A model generated the notes under the pieces. The model had not been told where the DNA came from. It ran no database searches and worked only from the letters and a program-made list of their open reading frames with translations. 64,000 nt of DNA from Trinickia acidisoli (GTDB lineage Bacteria; Pseudomonadota; Gammaproteobacteria; Burkholderiales; Burkholderiaceae). Made by a program: the position numbers and the translations under genes. Positions within the stretch are counted from its first letter, which is position 1. Every line of letters starts with the position of its first letter. The DNA is taken from positions 248,001 through 312,000 of the forward strand of contig NZ_JAFLRG010000002.1 in the NCBI RefSeq assembly GCF_017315725.1, read 5' to 3'. Positions 54,268 through 63,422 of the stretch are shown one piece after another.

Positions 54268-54858
54268 TCAAGCTAACGATGAACAATGAACGTTGTCGGT
54301 TGCTTCAGCGGCGCCTTGAGACAATGAACGCCTTAGCGTTCGGTGATGGACATGGAACGTTTCTGCAACGAACGTTTCGGAATGATTTCGTAATAATTCC
54401 TTTGCTTGCGCGCATTGCTCTGGGGTGAGCGCTAACGGACGCCCAGGCTTGCTGCCACGCTGACGTGCTGCTGCAACGCCGGCGCGAGTGCGTTCGCTAA
54501 TCAGCGAACGCTCGAACTCAGCGAGCGCGGCGATCATATGGAACATGAACATGCCGGCCGGTGAGTTAGTTTGGATGCTCTCGGTGAGGGAGGCAAATTC
54601 AACACCGCGCGCGCGCAACCCGCTCATCACTTCGACCAAATGGCCGAGCGAACGTCCTAATCGGTCAAGGCGCCAGACGACGAGCGTGTCGCCCTTTTGT
54701 GCAAGGCTCAATGCCTCTTTGAGTCCGGTTCGATCAAAGCGGACACCGGATATGCCTTGATCAGTCAAAACGCGGTCACAGCCAAACGTATTCAAGGCGA
54801 TTAGCTGCAAGTCAAGATGCTGTTCTTCTGTCGATACTCGAGCGTAACCAATTTTCAT
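54268..54858 (-). CDS. Serine recombinase (resolvase/invertase family), second copy
   Basis: A 196-residue small serine recombinase, closely similar to the 8653-9222 protein: GYARVSTEEQ with the catalytic Ser, DQGISGVRFDRTGL, LVVWRLDRLGRSL, AALAEFERSLISERTRAG and C-terminal helix-turn-helix VAETFHVHHRTLRRSL. It is complete and without an accompanying transposase. The C-terminal tail differs from the first copy, which hints at separate origins rather than a recent duplication. Confidence 0.93.
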   Translation of the reverse strand: MKIGYARVSTEEQHLDLQLIALNTFGCDRVLTDQGISGVRFDRTGLKEALSLAQKGDTLVVWRLDRLGRSLGHLVEVMSGLRARGVEFASLTESIQTNSPAGMFMFHMIAALAEFERSLISERTRAGVAAARQRGSKPGRPLALTPEQCAQAKELLRNHSETFVAETFHVHHRTLRRSLSQGAAEATDNVHCSSLA

Positions 54859-54947
54859 GATGTTATTTGTCGAGTCGTAAAGAAATGCGCGTTGCGTGAA
54901 TATTTATGATATGGTCTTGCTCGGGTGATATGGATTTCACCTGAAAT

Positions 54948-55190
54948 TTAACAGTACAAATCTATATTTCGCCCAAGAATTCTTCTTGGAGAAATATTTG
55001 ACTCTAAATAGCATGTCGTGTGGGGACTCGGTGGCGTAGATGTGGCTGTTACTACTCGCTGTGAATTCCCTGATAGCCGCACCGATGCGATCCAGTTGGT
55101 TAGTGCGAGCTGCTCCTGATGGAAGGTGCCTTCGCACACAGCGACGCACTCCCATATGCCGCTTGGCATACGTTCCTGAAGTTCAAACAT
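54948..55190 (-). CDS. Small unrecognised protein
   Basis: An 80-codon frame starting MFELQERMPSGIWECVAVCE, with GTFHQEQLALTNWIASVRLS following. The beginning looks like a compact beta-domain. No family was recognised. It lies downstream of the 55263 frame on the same strand, 72 bp away, and the two may form a small operon. Coding is moderately likely. Confidence 0.4.
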   Translation of the reverse strand: MFELQERMPSGIWECVAVCEGTFHQEQLALTNWIASVRLSGNSQRVVTATSTPPSPHTTCYLESNISPRRILGRNIDLYC

Positions 55191-55262
55191 GATGAGTGTC
55201 CAACATAACGCTGGGACCCATTGACAGATGGGTGCATCGAGTCGATCCACATGACGGTAAAT

Positions 55263-55523
55263 TCAGTCTGATAACTCGCGAATAAAATTTTCGGCGGCAT
55301 AGCATCCCGCGAGTACCGCTTCTTGTCGATCAGTGAACGGTACGCCATCTGCCGCATTTAACGTGAAGGTAACGGACGTGGATGATCTGGGTGGGCGGTG
55401 AATCTGAACCCTGCAGATGTAGTTTTGTTGTTGCTCCATCGACACACTTCGTTGCGTAGGAGAGACGAGAAGTGGGGCGATGGCGATTTGGAAGTCGCGA
55501 TAGCGATAGAGGCTCTGTGTCAT
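55263..55523 (-). CDS. Small unrecognised protein, 86 residues
   Basis: The product begins MTQSLYRYRDFQIAIAPLLV and has alternating hydrophobic beta-strand pattern (NYICRVQIHRPPRSSTSVTF) followed by a helix AVLAGCYAAENFIREL. This looks like a small folded cytosolic domain. The Shine-Dalgarno AAGGCAG lies near the ATG. No family recognised; similar small proteins are common in Burkholderiaceae, but I cannot place it. Confidence 0.5.
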   Translation of the reverse strand: MTQSLYRYRDFQIAIAPLLVSPTQRSVSMEQQQNYICRVQIHRPPRSSTSVTFTLNAADGVPFTDRQEAVLAGCYAAENFIRELSD

Positions 55524-55923
55524 GGCGCTGCCTTCTCAAGAACATTACGTGTGATCATGGTAGGCAGAGGTGCTTGATGACGGGGGTGTGCAACTATGAA
55601 AATTTATGATCAACTATTTTTATAGTTAGGATTTTGTTAGCTTTCCGGGGGGTGGGTGGTAGGGCGAGCGGAATTGCTCATGCGTGGCTCGATCCCGCCC
55701 CGATCTCCTCCTTGTCGTGCAACGTGCTTGATGTCGCGCTCATCTGCCGACGCTAGCTACCGTGTACCTGCGCATCTAACGAATTGCGTACCGATTGACT
55801 TCGTTGCTCACTGCTTGGTTTGTTGTTATGACATGCTGATTTCTGAGATAGCGGCGCGCGACAGGTTCGTTACGGATCGAGTGAGTTGAAAATTTGCTTC
55901 GAGAAACAGAGGAGACCGCCATC

Positions 55924-56688
55924 GTGAGATGCCGAGTGCAAGTCTTGCTTTTGGTTTTAGTAGGGATGGGATTTTGCCGAGCGGCTTTGGCACAAAACGC
56001 AGGCGATACGATTGTCTCGGTCGGTGGTGCTTGGATAGACTTCGCCTACTCATCATCGTCCAATTTTCAAAGTGCCTCGGCGATTGGCGATGTCGTCTCC
56101 CCGGGAACTAACGCGCAAATTCACAATGCCGTGACAGGTGAGTTTCAGTTTACGCATTTCTTGTCAGGCCACGCCGCGGTTGAACTCATTATGGGTTGGC
56201 CTCCCACACTGAATATGTATGCGCAAGGCAGCGTTGCCCCTCTAGGTGCTGGTGGTCCGCAACTGCCACTTGGTAATTTTCAGCCGCTCGCTAGTGCCAG
56301 TGCATGGGCACCGATGGTGCTATTCAAATATTATTTTTCCGGGGCGCAAGCGCGCCTTCGCCCGTTCATTGGATTTGGGGCCAACTACACTTGGTATTCG
56401 AATATCGGACTGAATTCGGCGTTTGAACAGGTTGCTCAACAATTTGCTGGTGCTGGTGGTAGTGTGCAGTCTTCTGTCAGCCCATCGTGGAATCCTGTTG
56501 CTGAGGCTGGATTTTCCTACCGGCTGGCTGATCGCTGGTTTGCTACGGCCACACTTTTGTATATGCCTACGCGCACCAATGTGACGATCACTTCCGTTGA
56601 GGTTAATGGCGTTGCCACGCTGACAAGTAAGACCCGTCTCGTAGCAAATCCGATTATTGCTTATCTTGGCGTTGGATATCGATTCTAA
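55924..56688 (+). CDS. OmpW-family outer-membrane protein
   Basis: A 254-residue protein from GTG 55924, chosen because of GAGGAGA at 55909-55915 and the signal peptide MRCRVQVLLLVLVGMGFCRA...ALAQN. The mature protein is a beta-barrel of the OmpW type: SVGGAWIDFAYSSSSNFQSA, EFQFTHFLSGHAAVELIMGW, PMVLFKYYFSGAQARLRPFI, GFGANYTWYSNIGLN and the aromatic C-terminus YLGVGYRF. OmpW proteins form small channels for hydrophobic compounds. Unremarkable and complete. Confidence 0.92.
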   Translation: MRCRVQVLLLVLVGMGFCRAALAQNAGDTIVSVGGAWIDFAYSSSSNFQSASAIGDVVSPGTNAQIHNAVTGEFQFTHFLSGHAAVELIMGWPPTLNMYAQGSVAPLGAGGPQLPLGNFQPLASASAWAPMVLFKYYFSGAQARLRPFIGFGANYTWYSNIGLNSAFEQVAQQFAGAGGSVQSSVSPSWNPVAEAGFSYRLADRWFATATLLYMPTRTNVTITSVEVNGVATLTSKTRLVANPIIAYLGVGYRF

Positions 56689-56786
56689 GGGAAGATTATT
56701 TGTCCCAGGGCCATCTATCTGAACGTCTGATTTGCCGTTACCATAGCACCATAGATACAGGTTAATGAGTTCGGCCTTCGATCAAC

Positions 56787-58325
56787 TCACATCGATACAA
56801 GCGGCGTTCCGCGCAACAACAAATCGGGCGCAAACGCCACGCGAACGCATCCCCAATGCTGGCCTTCGACATGGATCGGTAGCGATAACACGCAGGTGAC
56901 GTCGCCCGTATCGCGAACATACGTTTGCAACAGATGATGACTGCGGGACATCGCCGCGCGTTTGCCCGTATCGTCGGCAAAGATGCGCTTGTGACGACTG
57001 TGTGCCAGATCGATGTGCGGATCGCCGGTCATTGGCGCGGAGAAACGTCGATGATGCGCCGGCATATAGCAGTTGCAATCGTAGGCGACCGCGAAAATCA
57101 ATCCCTCTCGCGTTTCGAGCATCGCGTCGAAGAGTTGCTGCAACTCCGCTTCGACCGCTTCGTCGTACGATGTCGTGTACTTTTGCGGCGAGGTGCCGGG
57201 CACCTCGCGGTAATTTCGGTCGAAGATGTCGATACCGCTTGCCGCTGCTTTGCATAAGTACCGCTGCACTCGATCGCGAAAGGATTCCGAATCCGCTAGC
57301 AAGGCATCGTGGACGCTGCCGGGAAGGCGCACCGTCGAGCCGATGCCGTGTAGATTTTCCGTTTCATCGCGCAGCACGACACTGCTAGCCTTCGCACTCG
57401 ACATCGCATCGGCGACCGTGATCGACCGTTCGTGCATCTCGCGAGACTGAACGGAAAGCGATGCGTTTGCGCGGTGGACGTCCTCGAATGCGCGTCCCAC
57501 GTGCGCCATGTTGCGGTCCGTCGCTTCGAGCTGAGCGACGACGTCGGCAAAGCGGTCGACGCTATGGTCGATGACCCGCGAGCACTCATTGCTGTCGCTG
57601 TGCACGCGCTCGATTTCTTCGCGGAGCCGTTTGATGTCGGACGATATCAGGCCGGCGATGGCGGCGATCGATTGGTTCGCGTCCTGCACGCGCTGCGCGA
57701 GCGCCTTCACCTCGGCCGCTACGACTGCGAAGCCGCGGCCGGCGGGGCCCGCGCGCGCCGCCTCGATCGACGCGTTGATCGCCAGCAGCTTCGTCTGTGC
57801 CGATACGCCCTCGATGAGTTGCACGACATCGTGGATCTTGGTCGTGTTGCGATGAAGGCCGCTGATGTCGTCGGCAACTTGCCCCAGCCGTTCGTTCGCG
57901 GCACGGTTGGTCACCGAGACGCCTGCGAGATCGCCGTGGGCGTTGCGTATCGCCTGAAGATTGGCGGCCGTCGCGTGACACACGGTGTCCACGTAGGCGC
58001 GCGCTTCATCGACGACGCGCGTCACTTCCATGGCTTGGCTATCGGCACCCGTTGCGAGTTCGAACTGTTCTTGCGCGAGCTCGGCCGTTGCGACGATGCA
58101 TCGCCCGAGCCGAGCCGACTCCACGCCGATGCGCGTACTTGCGCTGCGCAGGTCTTCGATCATGGCGGTGCCGAGCCCTTTCTCGCTCCACATCCACGCG
58201 CCGATCGCGGTTCGCAGCTTTGCCAGCAAGCTTTTTCGGCCGTCGGTATGCATGCCTTTCGGCGAGCGTGAGGGATGGGGTGAAACTGGCGGCATTGGAT
58301 TTTGACTGATCGAACCGTGATCCAT
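56787..58325 (-). CDS. Soluble methyl-accepting chemotaxis-type protein with C-terminal sensor
   Basis: A 512-residue protein with no convincing transmembrane segment. Residues 60-310 form the MCP signalling coiled coil, including the hairpin tip region EGVSAQTKLLAINASIEAAR and GRGFAVVAAEVKALAQR. The C-terminal 180 residues are a Cache- or PAS-like sensor (IDIFDRNYREVPGTSPQKYT, FAVAYDCNCYMPAHHRRFSA, LSLPIHVEGQHWGCVRVAF). MCPs normally place the sensor first; this inverted order is a known minority type. It would signal to a CheA/CheW array in the cytosol. ATG at 58253 (MHTDGRK) is an alternative start. Confidence 0.88.
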   Translation of the reverse strand: MDHGSISQNPMPPVSPHPSRSPKGMHTDGRKSLLAKLRTAIGAWMWSEKGLGTAMIEDLRSASTRIGVESARLGRCIVATAELAQEQFELATGADSQAMEVTRVVDEARAYVDTVCHATAANLQAIRNAHGDLAGVSVTNRAANERLGQVADDISGLHRNTTKIHDVVQLIEGVSAQTKLLAINASIEAARAGPAGRGFAVVAAEVKALAQRVQDANQSIAAIAGLISSDIKRLREEIERVHSDSNECSRVIDHSVDRFADVVAQLEATDRNMAHVGRAFEDVHRANASLSVQSREMHERSITVADAMSSAKASSVVLRDETENLHGIGSTVRLPGSVHDALLADSESFRDRVQRYLCKAAASGIDIFDRNYREVPGTSPQKYTTSYDEAVEAELQQLFDAMLETREGLIFAVAYDCNCYMPAHHRRFSAPMTGDPHIDLAHSRHKRIFADDTGKRAAMSRSHHLLQTYVRDTGDVTCVLSLPIHVEGQHWGCVRVAFAPDLLLRGTPLVSM

Positions 58326-58710
58326 ACATCCTTCCTTGCTATGCCGACGCGCGTTGGCTGGATCGCCTGCGCGCTACCGGTCATGGCTCTTTCGGGCGGA
58401 TTGTGAAAGGGGCCCTCGCAAGGCGTCCAGGGAGAAAAATAAATCGGACGCATAAAAAAAATGAATGTGATGGTCGAGCGGGGATATGCGACATGTCCGC
58501 GGGCGATAGTTTGCGTTTCTACTCCTCAACGCCGGCTGCGGCGCAATTTCTGCCTCGAAATCAGTGTTTCCCCGTACCGCTTATGAAATTTTATTTCCCG
58601 GGCTCGACCCTACACTGTGCACGCACCCGGCGCATGCGGAAGGGCGCCCGGAAATGGGCGCTTTCCAACTGGCGTACTATCCATCCTCTTTCAATCAAGC
58701 GACATCGATC

Positions 58711-59913
58711 ATGTTCGAACACGTTGACGCCTACCCCGGCGATCCTATCCTGTCCCTGAACGAGAATTTTCAGAAGGACCCGCGCGAGGACAAGATCAAC
58801 CTGAGTATCGGCATCTATTTCGACGACGACGGCCGTTTGCCTGTCATGCAGGCAGTACGCGAGGCCGAAGGGGCCATGCTGTCCGACCTGGGGCCCAAGC
58901 CGTACTTGCCGATGGCGGGCTTGGCCCCCTATCGCGATGCCGTGCAGTCGCTCGTATTCGGGCAGCAATGCGCCGCGCGTACCGAACGGCGTATCGCGAC
59001 GGTGCAGACGCTCGGCGGCTCGGGCGCGCTGAAGATCGGCGCCGATTTTCTGAAGCGTTATTTCCCGCAGGCGCAAGTTTGGGTCAGCGATCCTACTTGG
59101 GAAAACCATCGTTTTATTTTCGAGCGCGCCGGGTTCGCGGTGAACACGTATCCGTACTATGACGATGCAACCGGCGGCCTGAAGTTCGATGCCATGCTGG
59201 CCGCGATCGATACATTGGAAAAGCGCAGCATCGTGGTACTGCATGCGTGTTGCCACAATCCGACTGGCGTCGATTTGACCAACGCGCAATGGGAACAGTT
59301 GATCGCGGTATTGCAAAAGCGCGAACTGCTGCCGTTCGTCGACATCGCTTATCAAGGATTCGGCACCAGTCTCGAAGACGACGCATTCGCCGTACGCGAA
59401 CTCGCGCGCCGCGGGATACCCATGCTGGTTGCAAACTCATTCTCGAAGAATTTCTCGCTCTATGGCGAACGTTGCGGCGGGCTCAGCGTGCTTTGCGAAA
59501 GCGTGGACGAAGCCGATCGCGTACTCGGCCAACTCACTAGCGCCGTGCGTTCGAACTACAGCAATCCGCCGACTCACGGTGCAAAGATCGTCACCAAGGT
59601 TTTGACGACGCCGGCGTTGAGTCAGATGTGGCGCGATGAGTTGTCCGCGATGTGCCGGCGGATCGCCGATATGCGCGTGGCGATTCACGATCGCTTGAGC
59701 CGACACATCGGCGGCGAAGCCCTTTCGCGCTACGTCAAGCAACGCGGCATGTTCACCTATACGGGGCTCGACGCCGAGCAAGTCGATCGTCTGCGCGAAC
59801 AATACGGCGTGTATATCCTGCGTTCGGGCCGCATGTGCGTAGCCGGCTTGAACGAGCGCAACGTCGGGCCGGTAGCGGATGCGATCGCGCAGGTCCTTCC
59901 GAACGGCGCTTGA
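58711..59913 (+). CDS. tyrB: Aromatic amino acid aminotransferase
   Basis: A 400-residue PLP enzyme of the aspartate/aromatic aminotransferase family, from ATG 58711. It shows MFEHVDAYPGDPILSLNENF at the start as in TyrB/AspC, VVLHACCHNPTGVD (PLP-ring Asn), PFVDIAYQGFG (Asp and Tyr), the PLP-binding Lys in ANSFSKNFSLYGERCG, and the carboxylate-binding Arg in SGRMCVAGL. It transaminates phenylalanine, tyrosine and aspartate with 2-oxoglutarate in the cytosol. Complete, with host-like GC. A core gene rather than part of the accessory block. Confidence 0.94.
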   Translation: MFEHVDAYPGDPILSLNENFQKDPREDKINLSIGIYFDDDGRLPVMQAVREAEGAMLSDLGPKPYLPMAGLAPYRDAVQSLVFGQQCAARTERRIATVQTLGGSGALKIGADFLKRYFPQAQVWVSDPTWENHRFIFERAGFAVNTYPYYDDATGGLKFDAMLAAIDTLEKRSIVVLHACCHNPTGVDLTNAQWEQLIAVLQKRELLPFVDIAYQGFGTSLEDDAFAVRELARRGIPMLVANSFSKNFSLYGERCGGLSVLCESVDEADRVLGQLTSAVRSNYSNPPTHGAKIVTKVLTTPALSQMWRDELSAMCRRIADMRVAIHDRLSRHIGGEALSRYVKQRGMFTYTGLDAEQVDRLREQYGVYILRSGRMCVAGLNERNVGPVADAIAQVLPNGA

Positions 59914-60000
59914 CCTAGACGATAGGCATGCAGACGACAGAAATCGAATGCATTGCCGCATCGAAAGACGAACCTATGCATAGGAAAGGTATTTAGCTAC

Positions 60001-60093
60001 ATGACACTTCTCAAGACACTCTCTCTCGTCTGCCTGGCGGCTATCGCGGCTTCGGCTTTGCTGCACTATCTGCTTGCGCATCCGCACCTGTAA
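60001..60093 (+). CDS. Possible 30-residue small membrane protein
   Basis: ATG 60001 gives MTLLKTLSLVCLAAIAASAL then LHYLLAHPHL and a stop: one hydrophobic helix with a charged start. GGAAAGG lies about 20 bp upstream, too far to be convincing. It sits 88 bp after tyrB and convergent with the transporter gene. Small hydrophobic peptides of this size do exist, but no family supports it. Confidence 0.35.
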   Translation: MTLLKTLSLVCLAAIAASALLHYLLAHPHL

Positions 60094-60122
60094 CGAGGTT
60101 GTCCGTCCTCGTATCGTTGCCG

Positions 60123-61187
60123 CTAGTGCGAGTGACGATGGTGAATGTCCGGGTAGTGAGCATGCGTATGCGCGATGGCCGCGTGACGGTGCGGATGCGT
60201 ATGCGGCTCCGCCCCGTCCCATTCGAAATCATGCTCGTGCTGATGATGTTGATCGTGGCGATGTCTATGGGTGTGCTGCAATGGCTCGTGCGTGTGGGCG
60301 TGTTCGTGCCGTTCGCGCAGATGCAGCCATACGCCGATCGCCATTAGTGCAGCCGCGCACCAGAATAGCGGCGACGGCATGGCGGGCCACAGTGCAAGCG
60401 ATAGCGCCACGCCGAACAGCGGAGCCACGGAGAAATAAGCGCCCGTGCGCGCGGTGCCCAGATTGCGCAGCGCGACAATGAACAGCACGAGGCTTACGCC
60501 GTAGCCGGCGAATCCGGTTGCCATTGCCGCAGCCGCTTGGCCTACGCCGGGCGCGGATGCCCCGAGCAAGTGTGCGATGACGAGATTGACGGGCCCCGCG
60601 ACGAGGCCCTTCAGGCAGGCGATCACCATAGCGTCGTTCGTCGATACCTTGCGCGTCAGATTGTTGTCGATCGCCCAGCACACGCAGGCGCCGGCAACCA
60701 GTAACGCACCGATAGGAAGACCGGTAGCAGCGCCGCTTTTCCACGACAGCAAGACTCCGCCGGCGACGATTGCAACCATGCCGAGAAAGATTTGCCGGTC
60801 AACGTTCTCGCGAAATACCACCCACGCGATGATCGCGGTGAATACCCCTTCGAGATTGAGCAGCAACGAACCGGTCGCGGCCGGCGTGCTGGTCAGTCCC
60901 AACATCAGCAGCGCGGGCCCGGCGACGCCGCCGGCGATGATCGCACCGGCGAGCCACGGAATTTCAGTCTTTTGAATCTTGCTTTCGTGGTGCTGTGCCT
61001 GCTCCGTACGGACGGCGCGCCGCGCGAGTATCGTCAGCCCCAGGCCGACGCCGCTTCCCAGATAGAAGAGCCCCGCCAACATGAAAGGGGACAGCGTACC
61101 CAGTAAAAGTTTGGCTAGAGGGGTAGTCGCGCCGAACAGGGCGGCGGCGAGCAGGGCGGTCAGCGCTGCGTTCAAGCGGGCATGCAT
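60123..61187 (-). CDS. EamA/DMT-family transporter with histidine-rich C-terminus
   Basis: A 354-residue inner-membrane permease from ATG 61187 (MHARLNAALTALLAAALFGA). About ten hydrophobic segments in two EamA repeats, with the typical ALFGATTPLAKLLLGTLSPF and LLNLEGVFTAIIAWVVFREN. The last 55 residues are very rich in His (HLRERHEHAHTHEPLQHTHR, HTHAHYPDIHHRHSH), suggesting divalent-metal binding. It may export a metabolite or metal-linked compound; substrate unknown. The upstream frame overlaps nothing functional. Confidence 0.88.
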   Translation of the reverse strand: MHARLNAALTALLAAALFGATTPLAKLLLGTLSPFMLAGLFYLGSGVGLGLTILARRAVRTEQAQHHESKIQKTEIPWLAGAIIAGGVAGPALLMLGLTSTPAATGSLLLNLEGVFTAIIAWVVFRENVDRQIFLGMVAIVAGGVLLSWKSGAATGLPIGALLVAGACVCWAIDNNLTRKVSTNDAMVIACLKGLVAGPVNLVIAHLLGASAPGVGQAAAAMATGFAGYGVSLVLFIVALRNLGTARTGAYFSVAPLFGVALSLALWPAMPSPLFWCAAALMAIGVWLHLRERHEHAHTHEPLQHTHRHRHDQHHQHEHDFEWDGAEPHTHPHRHAAIAHTHAHYPDIHHRHSH

Positions 61188-61255
61188 GAGAATTCTCTGT
61201 GGGGTGTCAGGCAAGAGAAGAGCATACAGAAATGCTCGCGCAAAGCGTACCTCCC

Positions 61256-63160
61256 TCATGGGGCCGGCTGCGCCGGAACCAGCATGCCCGGATTGTTCGG
61301 CGATACGGCGTACAGGTCAGGCTTTTCGCCATTCAGTGCCGCCAGCACAGCGTTCTTCACTGCGTTGCCGCCGTGTTGACCGACGATATATTTCGTCCGC
61401 CCATCCGAATGTCCCATGGCCTTGTGATAATTGAGCAGCGCCACGGCCAGCGTTGCGGCGATCCCCTTGGGCCGGACCGACGGCGGCGGATTCAGGAAGA
61501 CGCGGTCCGCGTGGAAGTCCAGCGTGTTCGTCGCCGCGTCGTAGCCTGCGCTCGCCCGAAACACGCCGTCCTGAATGGCCTGTCCAACGAGGCGATGCGC
61601 TTCCTCGGCGCGCTTCGCGTTCGTGCACGCCGAGATCGTCACGCTGTAGGCGATGGCTTCATGACTCGCCGGCGTATCGTTCGCCGCAAGCGCTCGGGCT
61701 TCCTCTAGAAGCCCGAGCGCTTCGCTCAGCCGATTCGCCTTTGCACATGCCAAGATCGCCGCGTTGTAGACGATGATGTCCGGTTGCATCGATCGATCGC
61801 GCCGCGCCAGTACTTTCAGTTCTTGGAGTAGGGCCAGCGCCTCGTTCGCCCGGCCCGCTCTCCCGCACGCCGAAACCGCGGCGGTGTAGGTGAGGACGTT
61901 TGGATGCATCGCTTGATTCTGTCGAGCCAAGGTTTTCAATTCGCCGAAAAGTTTGAGCGCCTCGTCGGCCTCGCCTTGTGCTTCCCACGCCGAAATCGCC
62001 GCGGTATAAGTCACGACGTTCGGATGCATCGACGCATCATGCTCGGCCAGCCCTTGCAGTTCCGCGAGCAGCTTCGCGGCTTCGGTCCCGCGGCCCGCTT
62101 TCGCGCACGCCGAAATCGCCGCGGTGTAGGTCATCACGGAAGGCCGTATGGCGAGTGCCTTGAGTTCGCCCATGAGCCCGAGCGCCTCGTCCGCGCGACC
62201 CGCCTTTGCGCATGCGGAAATCGCCGCGTTGTAAGTGATGACGTTCGGGCGCATCGACGCATCCGTCCGCATCTGCGCTTTCAGATCTGCAAGCAGCGCT
62301 AACGCTTGGTCCGGCCGGCCGGCGTTTCCGCACGCGGAAATCGCGGCGTTGTACGTGGCGAGATCCATGCGCATCGACGGATCTTGAGTGGCCAACGCGT
62401 TGAGTTCTTCGAGCAGGCCGAGTGCCTCGTCGGCGCGCCCGGCCTTGACGCACGCGGAAATTGCCGCGTTGTATGCGATAAGGCTCGGACGTATGCCGGC
62501 TTTCTGCACCGTCCGGAATAGGTTCATCGTCGTCTCGAAGCTTCCCGGCTGACTTAGGAGCGATGCCGTGACCTTCAGCACGTCGAGCGATGAACGCTTG
62601 CCGGCGTTGTACTGCGCGATCACCGTTGCATTCGAGCGTGTATCGGTGCCTTGAAAAGAACCTACGCCTCGGCCGCGCGTATCGCGTGCCCGAAAGCCCG
62701 ACAATGCCGTGTCGTTTTGCCCACGTAGATCGTAGGCGGGGATGTTTCCCGGCGCGGGCATCGCCCGACCTGCGGCGGGGAGCAGGCGCGCGCTGCCAAA
62801 GGCCCGCTGCGATACGGCCGGCCGGGGCTCGGCGGGCCATGTGTGTCGCGCTTCATCGGATACAGCGTCGCTGCGCAGCAGAGATCTGCGCGGGTTATGC
62901 GAGCTCGGCGACGGTTGCGTGCCGGTACCGTTGCCCGGAGAGATGACACTGCCCGGCAGGACACCGCGTCGCGGAGCGGAGCGCTCGCTCGGGATGCCGC
63001 CCGCCGTGCCTGCGCGAATGGACGCAAGCGCATCGAGCGGGCCGCCGGCCGATGCGCGGGGACTGCTTGACGATGACGACCGTTTCTGCCCCTGGGGCGG
63101 TAACGACAATGTGCCGGAAGCCGTGCTCGATGGGGTGTTGGCGACTTTCGAAAGGCTCAT
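61256..63160 (-). CDS. Pentatricopeptide-repeat protein with C-terminal SMR-like domain (PPR-SMR)
   Basis: A 634-residue protein; ATG 63160 (MSLSKVANTPSSTASGTLSL) is preferred because the upstream 32 codons are not protein-like. Residues 1-190 are Ser/Pro/Arg-rich and disordered. Then come nine tandem PPR units, the first 35 long, then mostly 40, with the core YNAAISACAKAGRADEALGL (e.g. LIAYN..., VITYN..., VVTYT..., VLTYT...). After them TLDFHADRVFLNPPPSVRPK, YIVGQHGGNAVKNAVLAALN and YAVSPNNPGMLVPAQ match an SMR domain: LDxH, the GxGxH/GQHGG loop and NPG. PPR-SMR proteins are plant organelle RNA factors. No Sec signal; host import or secretion is inferred. Confidence 0.85.
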   Translation of the reverse strand: MSLSKVANTPSSTASGTLSLPPQGQKRSSSSSSPRASAGGPLDALASIRAGTAGGIPSERSAPRRGVLPGSVISPGNGTGTQPSPSSHNPRRSLLRSDAVSDEARHTWPAEPRPAVSQRAFGSARLLPAAGRAMPAPGNIPAYDLRGQNDTALSGFRARDTRGRGVGSFQGTDTRSNATVIAQYNAGKRSSLDVLKVTASLLSQPGSFETTMNLFRTVQKAGIRPSLIAYNAAISACVKAGRADEALGLLEELNALATQDPSMRMDLATYNAAISACGNAGRPDQALALLADLKAQMRTDASMRPNVITYNAAISACAKAGRADEALGLMGELKALAIRPSVMTYTAAISACAKAGRGTEAAKLLAELQGLAEHDASMHPNVVTYTAAISAWEAQGEADEALKLFGELKTLARQNQAMHPNVLTYTAAVSACGRAGRANEALALLQELKVLARRDRSMQPDIIVYNAAILACAKANRLSEALGLLEEARALAANDTPASHEAIAYSVTISACTNAKRAEEAHRLVGQAIQDGVFRASAGYDAATNTLDFHADRVFLNPPPSVRPKGIAATLAVALLNYHKAMGHSDGRTKYIVGQHGGNAVKNAVLAALNGEKPDLYAVSPNNPGMLVPAQPAP

Positions 63161-63422
63161 TGACTCGCCCGCAGATACAAATAGACTTGGCTGAGGCGCT
63201 TCGAGGCAATCGCAAACATCTTCCTTCGAGGCGACCCCTGCCAGGCACTCCGGCACGACGCTGCGACTCTACCGACTTCCAAGATTGCGATGACGCAAAA
63301 AGCGAAAGTGCGATTCCGGAAACGATACGAATGAGTCTGTCGAATAAACGGCAGCGGCCCGGAAGCTTGCGCTCGGCATCTGATTCCGCACGCTGTGTCC
63401 TGCGCCGTCGGCTATGGATGGA

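Noticed and set aside
57432..58271. 279-codon plus-strand frame over the chemoreceptor gene.
   Set aside because: Shadow of the MCP coding sequence.
62037..62840. 267-codon minus-strand frame over the PPR region.
   Set aside because: Another frame of the same repeats; Arg/Ala-rich and lacks the PPR core.
63160..63280. A TTCG-N16-TTCG (hrpII-type) box upstream of PPR-SMR.
   Set aside because: The only TTCG pair nearby is spaced 21 bases and lies on the opposite strand.
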